From Pedobacter helvus (lineage in GTDB: Bacteria; Bacteroidota; Bacteroidia; Sphingobacteriales; Sphingobacteriaceae), in the NCBI RefSeq assembly GCF_005925325.1, contig NZ_SRMP01000002.1, positions 310,001-374,000 of the forward strand: a DNA stretch of 64,000 nucleotides, in the 5' to 3' direction. Numbering within the stretch: the stretch's first letter is position 1; every line of letters begins with the position of its first letter. The notes under the pieces are model-generated. The model was not told the origin of the DNA. It saw nothing but the letters and a program-made list of their open reading frames with translations, and did not search any database. Below, piece by piece: positions 47,027 to 55,065 of the stretch. The position numbers and the translations under genes were made by a program.

Positions 47027-47105
47027 GTCCCGCTTTTCGGCTATAGCCGCGGTCGCATCGCTAGCGCTTTTGCTTCCCTCAGGCTACCACCTGCAATCGG
47101 GGCTA
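47027..47105 (-). repeat. GCCCCGATTG...AAAGCGGGAC dispersed repeat (copy B)
   Basis: Inverted relative to copy A at 8709-8766. It shares the ends TAGCCCCGATTG and GAAAAGCGGGACTA and a GC-rich middle with internal symmetry (CGCTAGCG). Confidence 0.6.
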
Positions 47106-47426
47106 TTTAACGAAGGCTTTTTGTATAAAGCTTGACGATGTTATTGTTCAGTTCGAATAATAATCTTAAAACTGATGATAGTGGCATAGTTGCACCTCAT
47201 TTTGTAAACTAAACCCGATTACAGCTAAAATACTTTTGTTCTGTGCTGAACAGCAAAGATTGCTTGGTGGTGCATCCTGGCAATGACGATAAAGTAAATT
47301 ACAGCAGTACCAACAAAAAGATTGTAGCGGAAAGCCCCAAAGGGGGGGCTTTGGAACGGGGCTACCTTTTGATAGCTGTACCAAATAGCTTTTCAAATGA
47401 TTAATAAAATAAGAATGGTAATGACA

Positions 47427-47458
47427 CAAAAAAAGCCTCGATTGATGTCGAGGCTTTT
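47427..47458 (-). terminator. Terminator of the secreted-protein operon
   Basis: AAAAGCCTCGA pairs with TCGAGGCTTTT around a TTGATG loop. On the minus strand the hairpin ends in a T run. It is placed 21 nt past the stop of the gene at 47479 and ends the four-gene operon. Confidence 0.85.
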
Positions 47459-47478
47459 CGTTTAAGAACGCTTTATCA

Positions 47479-50010
47479 CTAGTTCTTTATAATTTTCTTA
47501 ACTGTGCTGGTATTATTTCCAGTTAAATTAAGCATATAAACACCGTTAGCAAGTTTACTCACGTTGATAGGAGTGATATCGCTAGTTAGGTTGTAGCTTC
47601 CAATAATTTTGCCACTTAGATCAGATAAAGTAGCTTTGGTATATCGGCTAGTGCTGTTTTGTACGCTCAGTGTTTCGGTAACTGGGTTTGGATAAACAAC
47701 AACTTCTAAGCCGCTAAACGAATAATTAACAGGAATAATTCTTTCAAGCTTAACAATATTGTCGTTGTCTAATTGAGTGAGCTTATAGTACGAATTGCCT
47801 AATATTGGTTGCTTATCTGTATAGCTATAGTTCTGTAAAGTAGTGCTATTTCCAACCCCGTTTACTGTGGTAAGCAGTGTGAAATCTGTACCATTAGCAG
47901 ACCTAAATAACTTAAATTCTTTATTGTTCACTTCTGCACTTGTACTCCAGTTCAACACAACTTGGTTATTGCTAATTCGGTGAGAAAAATTAACCAGTTG
48001 TATAGGCAATACATAATCAACGTAGTTAGAAACGGTAATTCCATTTCCAGCCAAATCTGCGGTTGATGGACTAGCGCCGGCATTCCAGCCATCTGCGGCG
48101 GCTAGGTTGTAAGTGTGGTTACTTACAGAGCTTGTACCATTTTTATTCAATACGCTTGATAGATTGTACTTGTCTGTATTGCTCAAAGTTAAACTAAATG
48201 AGGTGCTGCTTGCGATTTCTACATTTGGCGTAGACTGTAAAGTGTAGTTAACTCCATTTTCGCCAGTAAAAGTAAATTTAGTTGCGTCTATATCGTTGTT
48301 GCTACCACTAAGTTTGTAAAAGTTTGTTCCGGTTACCACTATAATGCTTGTTTGGCCATCTAAAGTAGCACTGGTGATTGTTGGTACTGGTACATCGCTT
48401 ACTGTCAATGGAATGGTTGTTTGTGCGGTGTTAACTGTGGCTTCTTCGCCGGCGGCCCAGCCTGTGGCAGCTGCTAAGTTATAGGTTGTATTACCTGTAG
48501 AGCTAAGGCCATTTTTATTAATGAGTGTGTTTAAGGCAGCCTGATCTGTCGCACTCAGTGTAATCGAAAAAGAAGTAGGACTTGAAATCTCGACGTTTGT
48601 GGCCGATAGAATTCTAGTAGTTGCACCTTCTGCGGTAATGGTAAATTTATTCGCTACGATATCGTTGTTAGCGCCAGTAAGTGCCAAAAAGTTTGTACCC
48701 GTTGCCATTAACACTTTAGTATTGGCATTGTATGTTGCACTGGCAATTACTGGTTTAGCAGGTGTAGCAGTTCGATCTGCAGTTGTTTCGCCTTCGTTAA
48801 AGTAGATATCAACTGCAGAGATTTTATAAAAATATGGTTGCCCGTTAGTTAAGCCCGTATGGGTGTAGGTTAAAGTTCCATTTGGTACCGATGCGATTAA
48901 GGTAGTTGGGTTAGCAGTTGTGCCACCATAAATACGATAGCCAGAAATTCCTTCAGCAGCACTGTTTGCAGTCCAGTTTAAAACTATTTTTGAACCTCCT
49001 TGGGCAGTTGCTGTTAGTCCTGTTGGTATTGAAGGAGCGGTAACATCTACTGGAGTTAGTTTTAAAAGTTTACCGCCATCAGTTCCGTTATCACCATCAA
49101 TAGCATAAACTATATTGGCGTTGGCTACTACACCGTAAGGTAAATAAGTTGCAGCAGAATTAAAAGGTACACTATAAAACTCGGCAGCTGGATTTACAGC
49201 ATTTGTGTATTTGTAAAGTTTATAAGTGCCTGGTGTACCAGAGGGTGTTTCAATAGCGTAAAGGTTGTTAAATTCATCTACAAAAAGTGCAGAGGTATAG
49301 TTGCTAGTATTTAGATCTGTTTTCGTATAACTTATGCCGTCTGAAGTAGTTAATTTTACAATCCCACCTTTAAAAGTAGTACCTCCATCAGTATTAAAAA
49401 CATTGTTGAAATATACTGTTCCATTTGTAGCTACCGATATGCTAGTGGGGTAGGATACACCAGTTTGGCTAGTAATATTGTTGTAAAGTGTAGTGCCAGA
49501 GGTAGTTGTGTTGCTTGGATTTGCCGTGCTGGGAGAATTATACCTAACTACGGCGTACTTACTAGCCACTTCATTATATTCTAGCGCATATAGTCTGTCC
49601 TGCTTATCAAATGCTAAACCGGTAAAATATCTACCACTTTGTACAACAGTAGCTGTATAGCTACTTGCGGCATTTAAGCGAGTAATTTTGCCATTACTTC
49701 CATTGAAATCTGATGAAAAATATACGTCGCCATTGCTTGCAACTGCTAAGCCAAATGGTAAATCTGTACCATCTCCAACAATATTGCTATAAATTACCGT
49801 TGCTGTGCCACTACCGTTGGTGTATTTAGCAATTTCGTAACCACCGCCGGTTTTTGCTCTAGTGGTATAAACATTACCGTTGCCATCTTTCGTTAAGGCC
49901 GCATTTTGCAAACCTGTTTCTAAAGTGGTTACATTATATTGCGCATAACACCAATTACATGTAAAAATAAGGAATGCTATTAGAATAATTTTTGTGTAGC
50001 GTTTTTTCAT
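47479..50010 (-). CDS. T9SS-secreted multidomain protein with beta-propeller and FN3
   Basis: 843 residues. A signal peptide (1-23, ending WCYAQ) is followed by a propeller-like region (about 25-320) of repeating AVASNGDVYFSSD-type strands, a fibronectin type III domain (about 325-415, PTGLTATAQGG...YFYKISAVD), and two tandem ~105-residue repeats (about 422-525 and 547-648). Another FN3-like strand domain and a type A T9SS C-terminal sorting domain (about 770-843, VVYPNPVTETLSV...NGVYMLNL) complete it. It would be exported and attached to or released from the cell surface. It is the last gene of the collar-protein operon, 10 bases after the previous gene. Confidence 0.88.
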   Translation of the reverse strand: MKKRYTKIILIAFLIFTCNWCYAQYNVTTLETGLQNAALTKDGNGNVYTTRAKTGGGYEIAKYTNGSGTATVIYSNIVGDGTDLPFGLAVASNGDVYFSSDFNGSNGKITRLNAASSYTATVVQSGRYFTGLAFDKQDRLYALEYNEVASKYAVVRYNSPSTANPSNTTTSGTTLYNNITSQTGVSYPTSISVATNGTVYFNNVFNTDGGTTFKGGIVKLTTSDGISYTKTDLNTSNYTSALFVDEFNNLYAIETPSGTPGTYKLYKYTNAVNPAAEFYSVPFNSAATYLPYGVVANANIVYAIDGDNGTDGGKLLKLTPVDVTAPSIPTGLTATAQGGSKIVLNWTANSAAEGISGYRIYGGTTANPTTLIASVPNGTLTYTHTGLTNGQPYFYKISAVDIYFNEGETTADRTATPAKPVIASATYNANTKVLMATGTNFLALTGANNDIVANKFTITAEGATTRILSATNVEISSPTSFSITLSATDQAALNTLINKNGLSSTGNTTYNLAAATGWAAGEEATVNTAQTTIPLTVSDVPVPTITSATLDGQTSIIVVTGTNFYKLSGSNNDIDATKFTFTGENGVNYTLQSTPNVEIASSTSFSLTLSNTDKYNLSSVLNKNGTSSVSNHTYNLAAADGWNAGASPSTADLAGNGITVSNYVDYVLPIQLVNFSHRISNNQVVLNWSTSAEVNNKEFKLFRSANGTDFTLLTTVNGVGNSTTLQNYSYTDKQPILGNSYYKLTQLDNDNIVKLERIIPVNYSFSGLEVVVYPNPVTETLSVQNSTSRYTKATLSDLSGKIIGSYNLTSDITPINVSKLANGVYMLNLTGNNTSTVKKIIKN
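48067..48372 (-). repeat. Tandem protein repeat 2 in the T9SS protein
   Basis: Encodes about residues 547-648 (TSATLDGQTSIIVVTGTNFY to NLAAADGWNAG). Shared words with repeat 1: TGTNF, NDI, KFT, NVEI, SFS, NKNG, TYNLAAA and GW.AG. Confidence 0.7.
48436..48747 (-). repeat. Tandem protein repeat 1 in the T9SS protein
   Basis: Encodes about residues 422-525 (ASATYNANTKVLMATGTNF to NLAAATGWAAG). It aligns along its length with repeat 2, which points to an internal duplication of a surface domain. Confidence 0.7.
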
Positions 50011-50020
50011 AATCTTCTTT

Positions 50021-51175
50021 TTAAACAGAAATATATGGATTAAGCCATCCGCTTTGTGTGGTTTCTATCACATCTGTAGTGTCAAAGCCGAACGCGGTTT
50101 CTGAGGCTAGGATGGTTTGTAATGTTCTTGGTTTAGCCGTTTGTATTTTAACAATATCAATTGGATGATAAGCATTGATACCCATTGTTTGGTGGCCAAT
50201 TAAACCCCTAGGTCCTTCTACACCTTTTTTGTTTAATTGGTAAACAGCTTCTGCAGCATCTCCTTTTAATAGTTGTGGTAGCATGTGAGCTAGCGCTAAG
50301 CCCGCTTCGTATCCCAACAAAGCAAAAACATTCGCGTCTTGCTTACCGAAATCCTCAAATTGCTTTACGAAGGCTTTATTGTTTTTCCCTTGCATATCTC
50401 TATGCCAAGATCTAGCACTGTACATTTTAATGTTCATGTCCTCGGCTTCGAATAAAGCCTCGTTATAGGCCATGTTTTCTACTACCACCAGCGGTACCGT
50501 ATCGTAAAACTTAGATTGTCGCCATTGCCATAAAAACTGATTGGCCATTTTACCAGAAAATATAGCGTGTACAAAGTTTGGGGTTTCTTTTTCTAAAGCT
50601 TCAAAAAATGGAGTTAAGTTTAAGGTTTCATTATTAGCATAAGCCTGAGGCAAAACAAAACTATTTACACCAGTAGAACCTGCCGCGGCTGCACCTTCCG
50701 TAAAAGAGCTGTTTAAATTAAAACCCGCCTCATAAATTGGCATTACCAATTGCCCTGCCGGGCCAAACTCGTTTACCGCCCATTTGCCCAAAGCGTACTG
50801 GCTTTGCCATAAATTCATGGAAAGGCTGTAAATATTTTCTCCAGTGGTTGCTGCTGAAGGAATGTACTCGCCAAAATCTAAGAAGAAGCCTAATTTGTTA
50901 AAGTTTTGTAGCATGGGTTTTAGCTCATCTATCACCTGGATATTTACCATACCCATTAAAACGTCAACACCTTCAAAAAAGATCAGTCTTTTAGCTTCTT
51001 CTATGCACTTATTGCGCTCACCATTGCCCACATAAGCAGGCATAAAATTAAATTGGCTAGCAGGAATGTTATTTTTGGTTAAAGCACAAGCAATCCCCGC
51101 CATGGTGTGTTGCCCATAAAATGGATACATACCAGAGTAAGGTAATAAGAACCCAACTTTTAGAGGTTTGCTCAT
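50021..51175 (-). CDS. Type I substrate-binding-protein fold without signal peptide
   Basis: 384 residues resembling branched-chain amino-acid/amide-binding proteins of ABC transporters: KVGFLLPYSGMYPFYGQHTMAG at the N-terminus, VDVLMGMVNIQVIDELKP, ENIYSLSMNLWQSQYALGKW, and GYEAGLALAHMLPQLL. The N-terminus begins MSKPLKVGFLLPYSG directly, so the usual signal peptide is missing and no other start adds one. No permease or ATPase gene is near. It is probably cytoplasmic or exported by another route. It lies between the collar protein (8 bases) and the T9SS protein (10 bases) in one operon. Confidence 0.8.
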   Translation of the reverse strand: MSKPLKVGFLLPYSGMYPFYGQHTMAGIACALTKNNIPASQFNFMPAYVGNGERNKCIEEAKRLIFFEGVDVLMGMVNIQVIDELKPMLQNFNKLGFFLDFGEYIPSAATTGENIYSLSMNLWQSQYALGKWAVNEFGPAGQLVMPIYEAGFNLNSSFTEGAAAAGSTGVNSFVLPQAYANNETLNLTPFFEALEKETPNFVHAIFSGKMANQFLWQWRQSKFYDTVPLVVVENMAYNEALFEAEDMNIKMYSARSWHRDMQGKNNKAFVKQFEDFGKQDANVFALLGYEAGLALAHMLPQLLKGDAAEAVYQLNKKGVEGPRGLIGHQTMGINAYHPIDIVKIQTAKPRTLQTILASETAFGFDTTDVIETTQSGWLNPYISV

Positions 51176-51183
51176 ATTATAAC

Positions 51184-51783
51184 TTAGTTTCTAGAAGGGT
51201 ATACGCCTTCTGAGCAAATGATGTAGTTGATGGCTAAATAGGGTTGCATATTGCTGAATGCGGAATTATTCCCACTAATGCCGATAGTTGGGGTACCCGA
51301 AGCTTGACCAGGTGCCATTGATTTGATGTTATTTGTCGCAGCAGTCGGCGTTGCATAAGTTTTTAATTGTGTCGCATTTGGCCCAGAACCAATTTTAGGG
51401 CTAAGTGCTAAATAATTATTCTCTGGTGTGCTAGCGTCTCCTATTGCATTTGCAGCATTTGGTGTTGAAATACCATTTGATAATACAGCTGTATGGTTGT
51501 GCGCAGGCAAGTGGGTGATGTTTAATGTTGTAGTGGGAGTGCCAGCAAGTTCTCCTAAATTATAAGTCGGAAGACCCGGCCCTTGCCCTGGTCCGATCGG
51601 CGTTCTACCACGTAAATCCGGTAGTCCAAAGGTTGTGGTGCCATTTCCTCCATAAGTGGTTCCTAGTAGCGAAAACAATGCCGTGTTCTGTGCTATACTT
51701 AGAAGTTGTCCATTGCAGAACATAAAACTTCTAGGAGCAAAGTTGCCCGCAAAGATCTTAATGATAGCCATAAATTCATCCAT
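51184..51783 (-). CDS. Phage-tail-collar domain protein, microcystin-dependent-protein type
   Basis: 199 residues. The N-terminal collar domain is clear: IKIFAGNFAPRSFMFCNGQL, then LSIAQNTALFSLLGTTYGGN, then TTTFGLPDLRGRTPIG. The C-terminal half is rich in Asn, Thr, Ala and Pro, with HLPAHNHTAVL and YLALSP, ending in a PYLAINYIIC strand. Such MdpB-like proteins occur outside phages in many Bacteroidota and are often clustered. No other tail or capsid gene is present, so a prophage is unlikely. There is no signal peptide. Its neighbours include hydroxylase and sulfotransferase genes that could modify it, which is inference. Confidence 0.87.
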   Translation of the reverse strand: MDEFMAIIKIFAGNFAPRSFMFCNGQLLSIAQNTALFSLLGTTYGGNGTTTFGLPDLRGRTPIGPGQGPGLPTYNLGELAGTPTTTLNITHLPAHNHTAVLSNGISTPNAANAIGDASTPENNYLALSPKIGSGPNATQLKTYATPTAATNNIKSMAPGQASGTPTIGISGNNSAFSNMQPYLAINYIICSEGVYPSRN

Positions 51784-51785
51784 AA

Positions 51786-52610
51786 CTATATATTTTTAGT
51801 GTTAAAGTTTAAAATTTGGTTGTTGTTTGTATTAAATTGCAAAAGGTTGGTATGTCGATGATCATTTTTGTTAGCACTAACTAAAACCTCTTGTTTATCT
51901 GTGTTTTTATAACTCCATGCGGTGGCTCCACTAGGGTTTTCGCCTGCGCCAACTACCACATCTACGTTAGCAGAAGATTGAGCAAGTACAAGATTGTTTA
52001 ACTCCTGTGTTTTAATGAAGCCTAAATCAGCTAAACAAATTACTTTATCGCAGTTTTGCTCGGTTTTTAACAGTTTAGCAACCTTATTTAAAGCAACTGC
52101 GGGGTCCGTATATCTTATTTCGTTGTGGCTAGTTTTTGCGCCAATACCCGTAATACCAATTTTAGTGTTGCCGCAGTAAACAATAACATAAGGTAGAACT
52201 GCAGCTTGTAGTTGCTTGCTTTCGAAAGCATAGTTGCAGTTTACAAAACTAGAGGAGCTTGCTTTAAGTATTTTGGCAATTTCTTGTGATGTAAGCTTGC
52301 TGTTTTGCCAACTAAAGTTAACGGCATGGTAATTGGCCTTGCCTAAGTCGTAAGTTAAATCATTAAACTGGTTGGTATTACTGATACTCCCAGCAAACAA
52401 GTTAACGCTTCCCATCTCAAAATTGTTAATGGTTTGCCTGTATTGAGTAAGATGCTCAACGCTAGAAGAGCATAATAAGTTTAGCGCATTTGGATGGCCT
52501 TTCGCGTAAATATATTTTGCAGCTTTGGCAGTATTGTCAATACCAGTTGCAAATATTACAGAACCACCCAACAAGAGCTGTTTCTTTAGAAAAGATCTTC
52601 GTGTTGTCAT
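51786..52610 (-). CDS. Exported protein with twin-arginine-like signal, metallophosphatase-like
   Basis: 274 residues. The N-terminus MTTRRSFLKKQLLLGGSVIF is a twin-arginine-type signal. The body (NALNLLCSSSVEHLTQYRQT; IGITGIGAKTS; VICLADLGFIKTQELNNLVL; VDVVVGAGENPSG) resembles the second half of 5'-nucleotidase/metallophosphatase proteins in order of strands. However, I do not see the metal-ligand motifs (DxH, GNHE), so catalytic activity is doubtful. It is the first gene of the four-gene operon, 2 bases before the collar gene. Confidence 0.6.
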   Translation of the reverse strand: MTTRRSFLKKQLLLGGSVIFATGIDNTAKAAKYIYAKGHPNALNLLCSSSVEHLTQYRQTINNFEMGSVNLFAGSISNTNQFNDLTYDLGKANYHAVNFSWQNSKLTSQEIAKILKASSSSFVNCNYAFESKQLQAAVLPYVIVYCGNTKIGITGIGAKTSHNEIRYTDPAVALNKVAKLLKTEQNCDKVICLADLGFIKTQELNNLVLAQSSANVDVVVGAGENPSGATAWSYKNTDKQEVLVSANKNDHRHTNLLQFNTNNNQILNFNTKNI

Positions 52611-52826
52611 TATTTTTTTAAGATGAGATATACGTTTTTTTGGTTTTTAGCGTTAATGGGTCCTTAAAGCTAGTAACAAAAAATAAAAACGAGAAATATT
52701 TAGGGGGAACAAAAAGCGGACAAATGTGTTATTTTATTTAACTAATTGATTTTCAGTTTATTTTATTTTTGTTAAAATAGAGCTAAAAGTTTTAGCTCAT
52801 GAAGTTTTTAGTTGATTTATAATGTT

Positions 52827-53345
52827 TTACGTGAAAACGTTTGCTTTGATTTCGTCCACGGCTTGTTGGATTGATACTTTAGTGGTATCTATCGTAAATG
52901 TATATGTAACTGGCTCATCAAAATGTTGATTAACACCCGTTAGATTAGGTAAGTGTTCTGGATGATTTGACGGAAGCATCGCCCTGCGATATAAACCTTT
53001 GGTATCTCGTTTGATCAGTGTATCTAGATCACATTTAATGTAGATTAATTGCGCTTCACATTGTTCTGTAAATATTGCTCTGGTTTCATTAAATGGATTA
53101 ATTGCAGAGATGATGACCAAGTCATAATTGGCTTTATTGACGTTGACAAAATTAGCCATCCTATTGATGTTCTCTAATCTATCTGCATTAGAAAAGCCCA
53201 AATCTGCAGCATATTTCTTTCTAAATTCATCTCCATCTACAATCAAAACTTTGATGTTTTCTTCGGAAAGTTGTTTCGCCAAAGTTGTAGCTATAGTCGT
53301 TTTGCCAGCACCAGATAAACCTGTAAACTGAATTACTTTGCACAT
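52827..53345 (-). CDS. APS-kinase-like P-loop kinase
   Basis: 172 residues. Walker A is TGLSGAGKTT (K15). The APS-kinase landmarks follow: VDGDEFR (residues 36-42; DGDNxR in classical CysC), LGFSNADRLENINR (49-62), a SAINPFNETR segment, and the lid RDTKGLYRRA with NLTGVNQHFDEP. This is the CysC family, which phosphorylates adenylyl sulfate to PAPS. The DEF substitution and a shifted FISP motif are departures. Its start overlaps the sulfotransferase stop by 13 bases, so it probably supplies PAPS for that enzyme. ATP sulfurylase is not in the window. Other kinase substrates remain possible. Confidence 0.82.
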   Translation of the reverse strand: MCKVIQFTGLSGAGKTTIATTLAKQLSEENIKVLIVDGDEFRKKYAADLGFSNADRLENINRMANFVNVNKANYDLVIISAINPFNETRAIFTEQCEAQLIYIKCDLDTLIKRDTKGLYRRAMLPSNHPEHLPNLTGVNQHFDEPVTYTFTIDTTKVSIQQAVDEIKANVFT

Positions 53346-54295
53346 GATAAACTGCTGATCTTTTCTAACAATAATTTATAATTGAGGATTACATCCACAT
53401 GTTTTATTTGATAGCTTACTTTTTCATCGCCATTAAATATCACTGAAGCGTCTTTGCTGTGTTTGGTAAGTCTTTGCAAGTTTTCTTCTGGTACTGAGTT
53501 TTGTACAAGTATCTTTTGATAAAAATGATAAAGCATTTCATTGGATCCAGAGCCGTAATCATAAAAATAATTTAGCGGATGATGTTCTGCTAACACATTG
53601 AGATATCCTTTATAAAAATTATCAAGCACTATTTCTGTATAATAATTGAAATCTTGATAGTGTTGTTCTGTTAAGTTGATTTTCAATAAGCTAGAGTTAA
53701 CGTAGCCAGGTATGGCATGAATACCTCTTCTTTTTAAATGTGAGGTTACAACAGCATTTGGTTCTCTACTCAAAAAATAAAAGGGTGTTTCTGGAAACCA
53801 TTTCCTTAAACGTTCATAAAAATGAATATGCCAACTATCAAGCTTGATGAAATATTTTTGATACTCTTTCGTCCTGTTTTGTCCATACCAAGCAGTTGTC
53901 TTTTTAAATAGTTCCTCGATTTCGTTTTCACTTATGTTCGCATCCAATTCTCTCATCCGTAAAATTTGATCAAAAATTGGAGCTTCAGAGATAACAATAT
54001 GTTTATGGTCAACTGATAACGATTGCGATAACAAAGTAGAGCCGCATCTAGAAACGTGAAAAATAAAGCAAGTAAGCGGTACAGGCGGTGAGGGTAAAGC
54101 TGTGTCTAGTAAAAAGCTTAAACTTGTGCAGGAAAAAAACCTATTCGAGCCTTTTTTTATCTTTAATAATTGTATGGTCTCATCAAAAAATGGCTCGTTG
54201 AAATGATGTTCGCCTCCGTAGATCCATAAACACTTCCAATTACCATCTTCAAAAGTCAGATCGTAGGGCAGCCAACAACTCAATTCAGATCTCAT
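53333..54295 (-). CDS. Sulfotransferase-like protein
   Basis: 320 residues. Both PAPS-binding signatures are visible. The 5'-phosphosulfate loop is FHVSRCGSTLLSQSL (residues ~79-93) and the 3'-phosphate motif is SREPNAVVTS, with R177, P179 and S185 in the expected RxP...S spacing. It has no signal peptide or membrane segment, so it acts in the cytoplasm. Its start overlaps the stop of the upstream oxygenase by 11 bases, and its end overlaps the APS-kinase-like gene. The acceptor is unknown. A hydroxylated residue made by the neighbouring oxygenase is one candidate, by inference. Confidence 0.85.
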   Translation of the reverse strand: MRSELSCWLPYDLTFEDGNWKCLWIYGGEHHFNEPFFDETIQLLKIKKGSNRFFSCTSLSFLLDTALPSPPVPLTCFIFHVSRCGSTLLSQSLSVDHKHIVISEAPIFDQILRMRELDANISENEIEELFKKTTAWYGQNRTKEYQKYFIKLDSWHIHFYERLRKWFPETPFYFLSREPNAVVTSHLKRRGIHAIPGYVNSSLLKINLTEQHYQDFNYYTEIVLDNFYKGYLNVLAEHHPLNYFYDYGSGSNEMLYHFYQKILVQNSVPEENLQRLTKHSKDASVIFNGDEKVSYQIKHVDVILNYKLLLEKISSLSCAK

Positions 54296-54962
54296 ATTCC
54301 GACTTTAGTTTTGCTATGAGTTGATTAGCTGCTTCTGTTTGATGAGTTTTCAGTTGGTCAATAATCATCTTAACTTCATCTAAAGACATTTTTTTTTCTT
54401 CAGCTTGATAGCCATGCTGTTCGAAAAGTTGGTCGCTCCATTCATTTCTCAAGCAGTCCATTACCAAATGAATTCTTACCGTTTCACCTTTGTTGCTTAC
54501 GCTGTGCACTTTCGAAAAATCCATGTACCAGCAAGTTCCAGGTGCTAATTTATAGTTTTGGTGATCTACCATAAAATCAACATCCTTATTGGTTAAAATT
54601 GGAATGTGTATTCTGAAATTTCCATCCTCATAGCTACAACCCGGATCTTTATGCGGTTTAATCTCACTTCCGGGGTATAAAGCCAAAAATCTAACGGTTT
54701 CCTTTTCACATTTCCAATCGGCTAAAATTGATTTGATATAAGGTAGTTCTCCTAAAAGTGGCGTGTCTTTAAATGGCTGGTCTATGTAGTTGGAGTAAAT
54801 ATCTGAAGTTGCTCCAGAAGCAGATCGAAGAGAAATACTTTTCCAATCGCCTTCATAGTCTTTGGTGTTGAAATGATTTACCCAATTGCTATTTAAAGCA
54901 ATTTTTAGCTCTTGTTCCAGTTTATGAACATCGTAAGAGATATTGAAATGAATTGCTGCCAA
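54285..54962 (-). CDS. Asp/Asn beta-hydroxylase-like 2-oxoglutarate oxygenase
   Basis: 225 residues. The double-stranded beta-helix iron site is seen as H104-x-D106 (EIKPHKDPGC), distal H153 (DFSKVHSVSNKGE) and R163 (TVRIHLVMD) for 2-oxoglutarate. The arrangement PGxxIxPHxD...FRIHIP...WYMDxxxxHxVxNxGxxxRxHL is that of the aspartyl/asparaginyl/proline hydroxylase family. A helical C-terminal tail (about 175-225) is extra. It hydroxylates a protein or small-molecule side chain in the cytoplasm. It is the first gene of a three-gene overlapping operon with a sulfotransferase and an APS-kinase-like enzyme. Confidence 0.87.
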   Translation of the reverse strand: MAAIHFNISYDVHKLEQELKIALNSNWVNHFNTKDYEGDWKSISLRSASGATSDIYSNYIDQPFKDTPLLGELPYIKSILADWKCEKETVRFLALYPGSEIKPHKDPGCSYEDGNFRIHIPILTNKDVDFMVDHQNYKLAPGTCWYMDFSKVHSVSNKGETVRIHLVMDCLRNEWSDQLFEQHGYQAEEKKMSLDEVKMIIDQLKTHQTEAANQLIAKLKSEYEI

Positions 54963-55065
54963 AATGAGATGTTATTACCTTAGAAGATTAATCAACTCGA
55001 TTTGCTAATTTAGGTAAGTCTTTTATAAAATAGTACATCATATTTTTATTATCTCTCAAAACCTC

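Larger units (their letters stand above)
46929..47478. other. Intergenic region with GCCCCGATTG-type repeats
   Basis: 550 bases between convergent genes. It contains two terminators (46950-46979 and 47427-47458), an inverted copy of the dispersed repeat (47027-47105) and degenerate related pieces (about 47212-47235 and 47318-47363, the latter with a GCCCC/GGGGC hairpin). A frame of 87 codons on the minus strand lies inside the repeat and looks spurious. Confidence 0.6.

Noticed and set aside
47166..47429. 87-codon open frame on the minus strand
   Set aside because: It lies within repeat-derived sequence and overlaps a terminator; composition is not protein-like.
51184..51783. Prophage, suggested by a tail-collar gene
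   Set aside because: No capsid, portal, terminase, integrase or lysis gene is nearby. Collar-domain proteins of this type occur outside phages.
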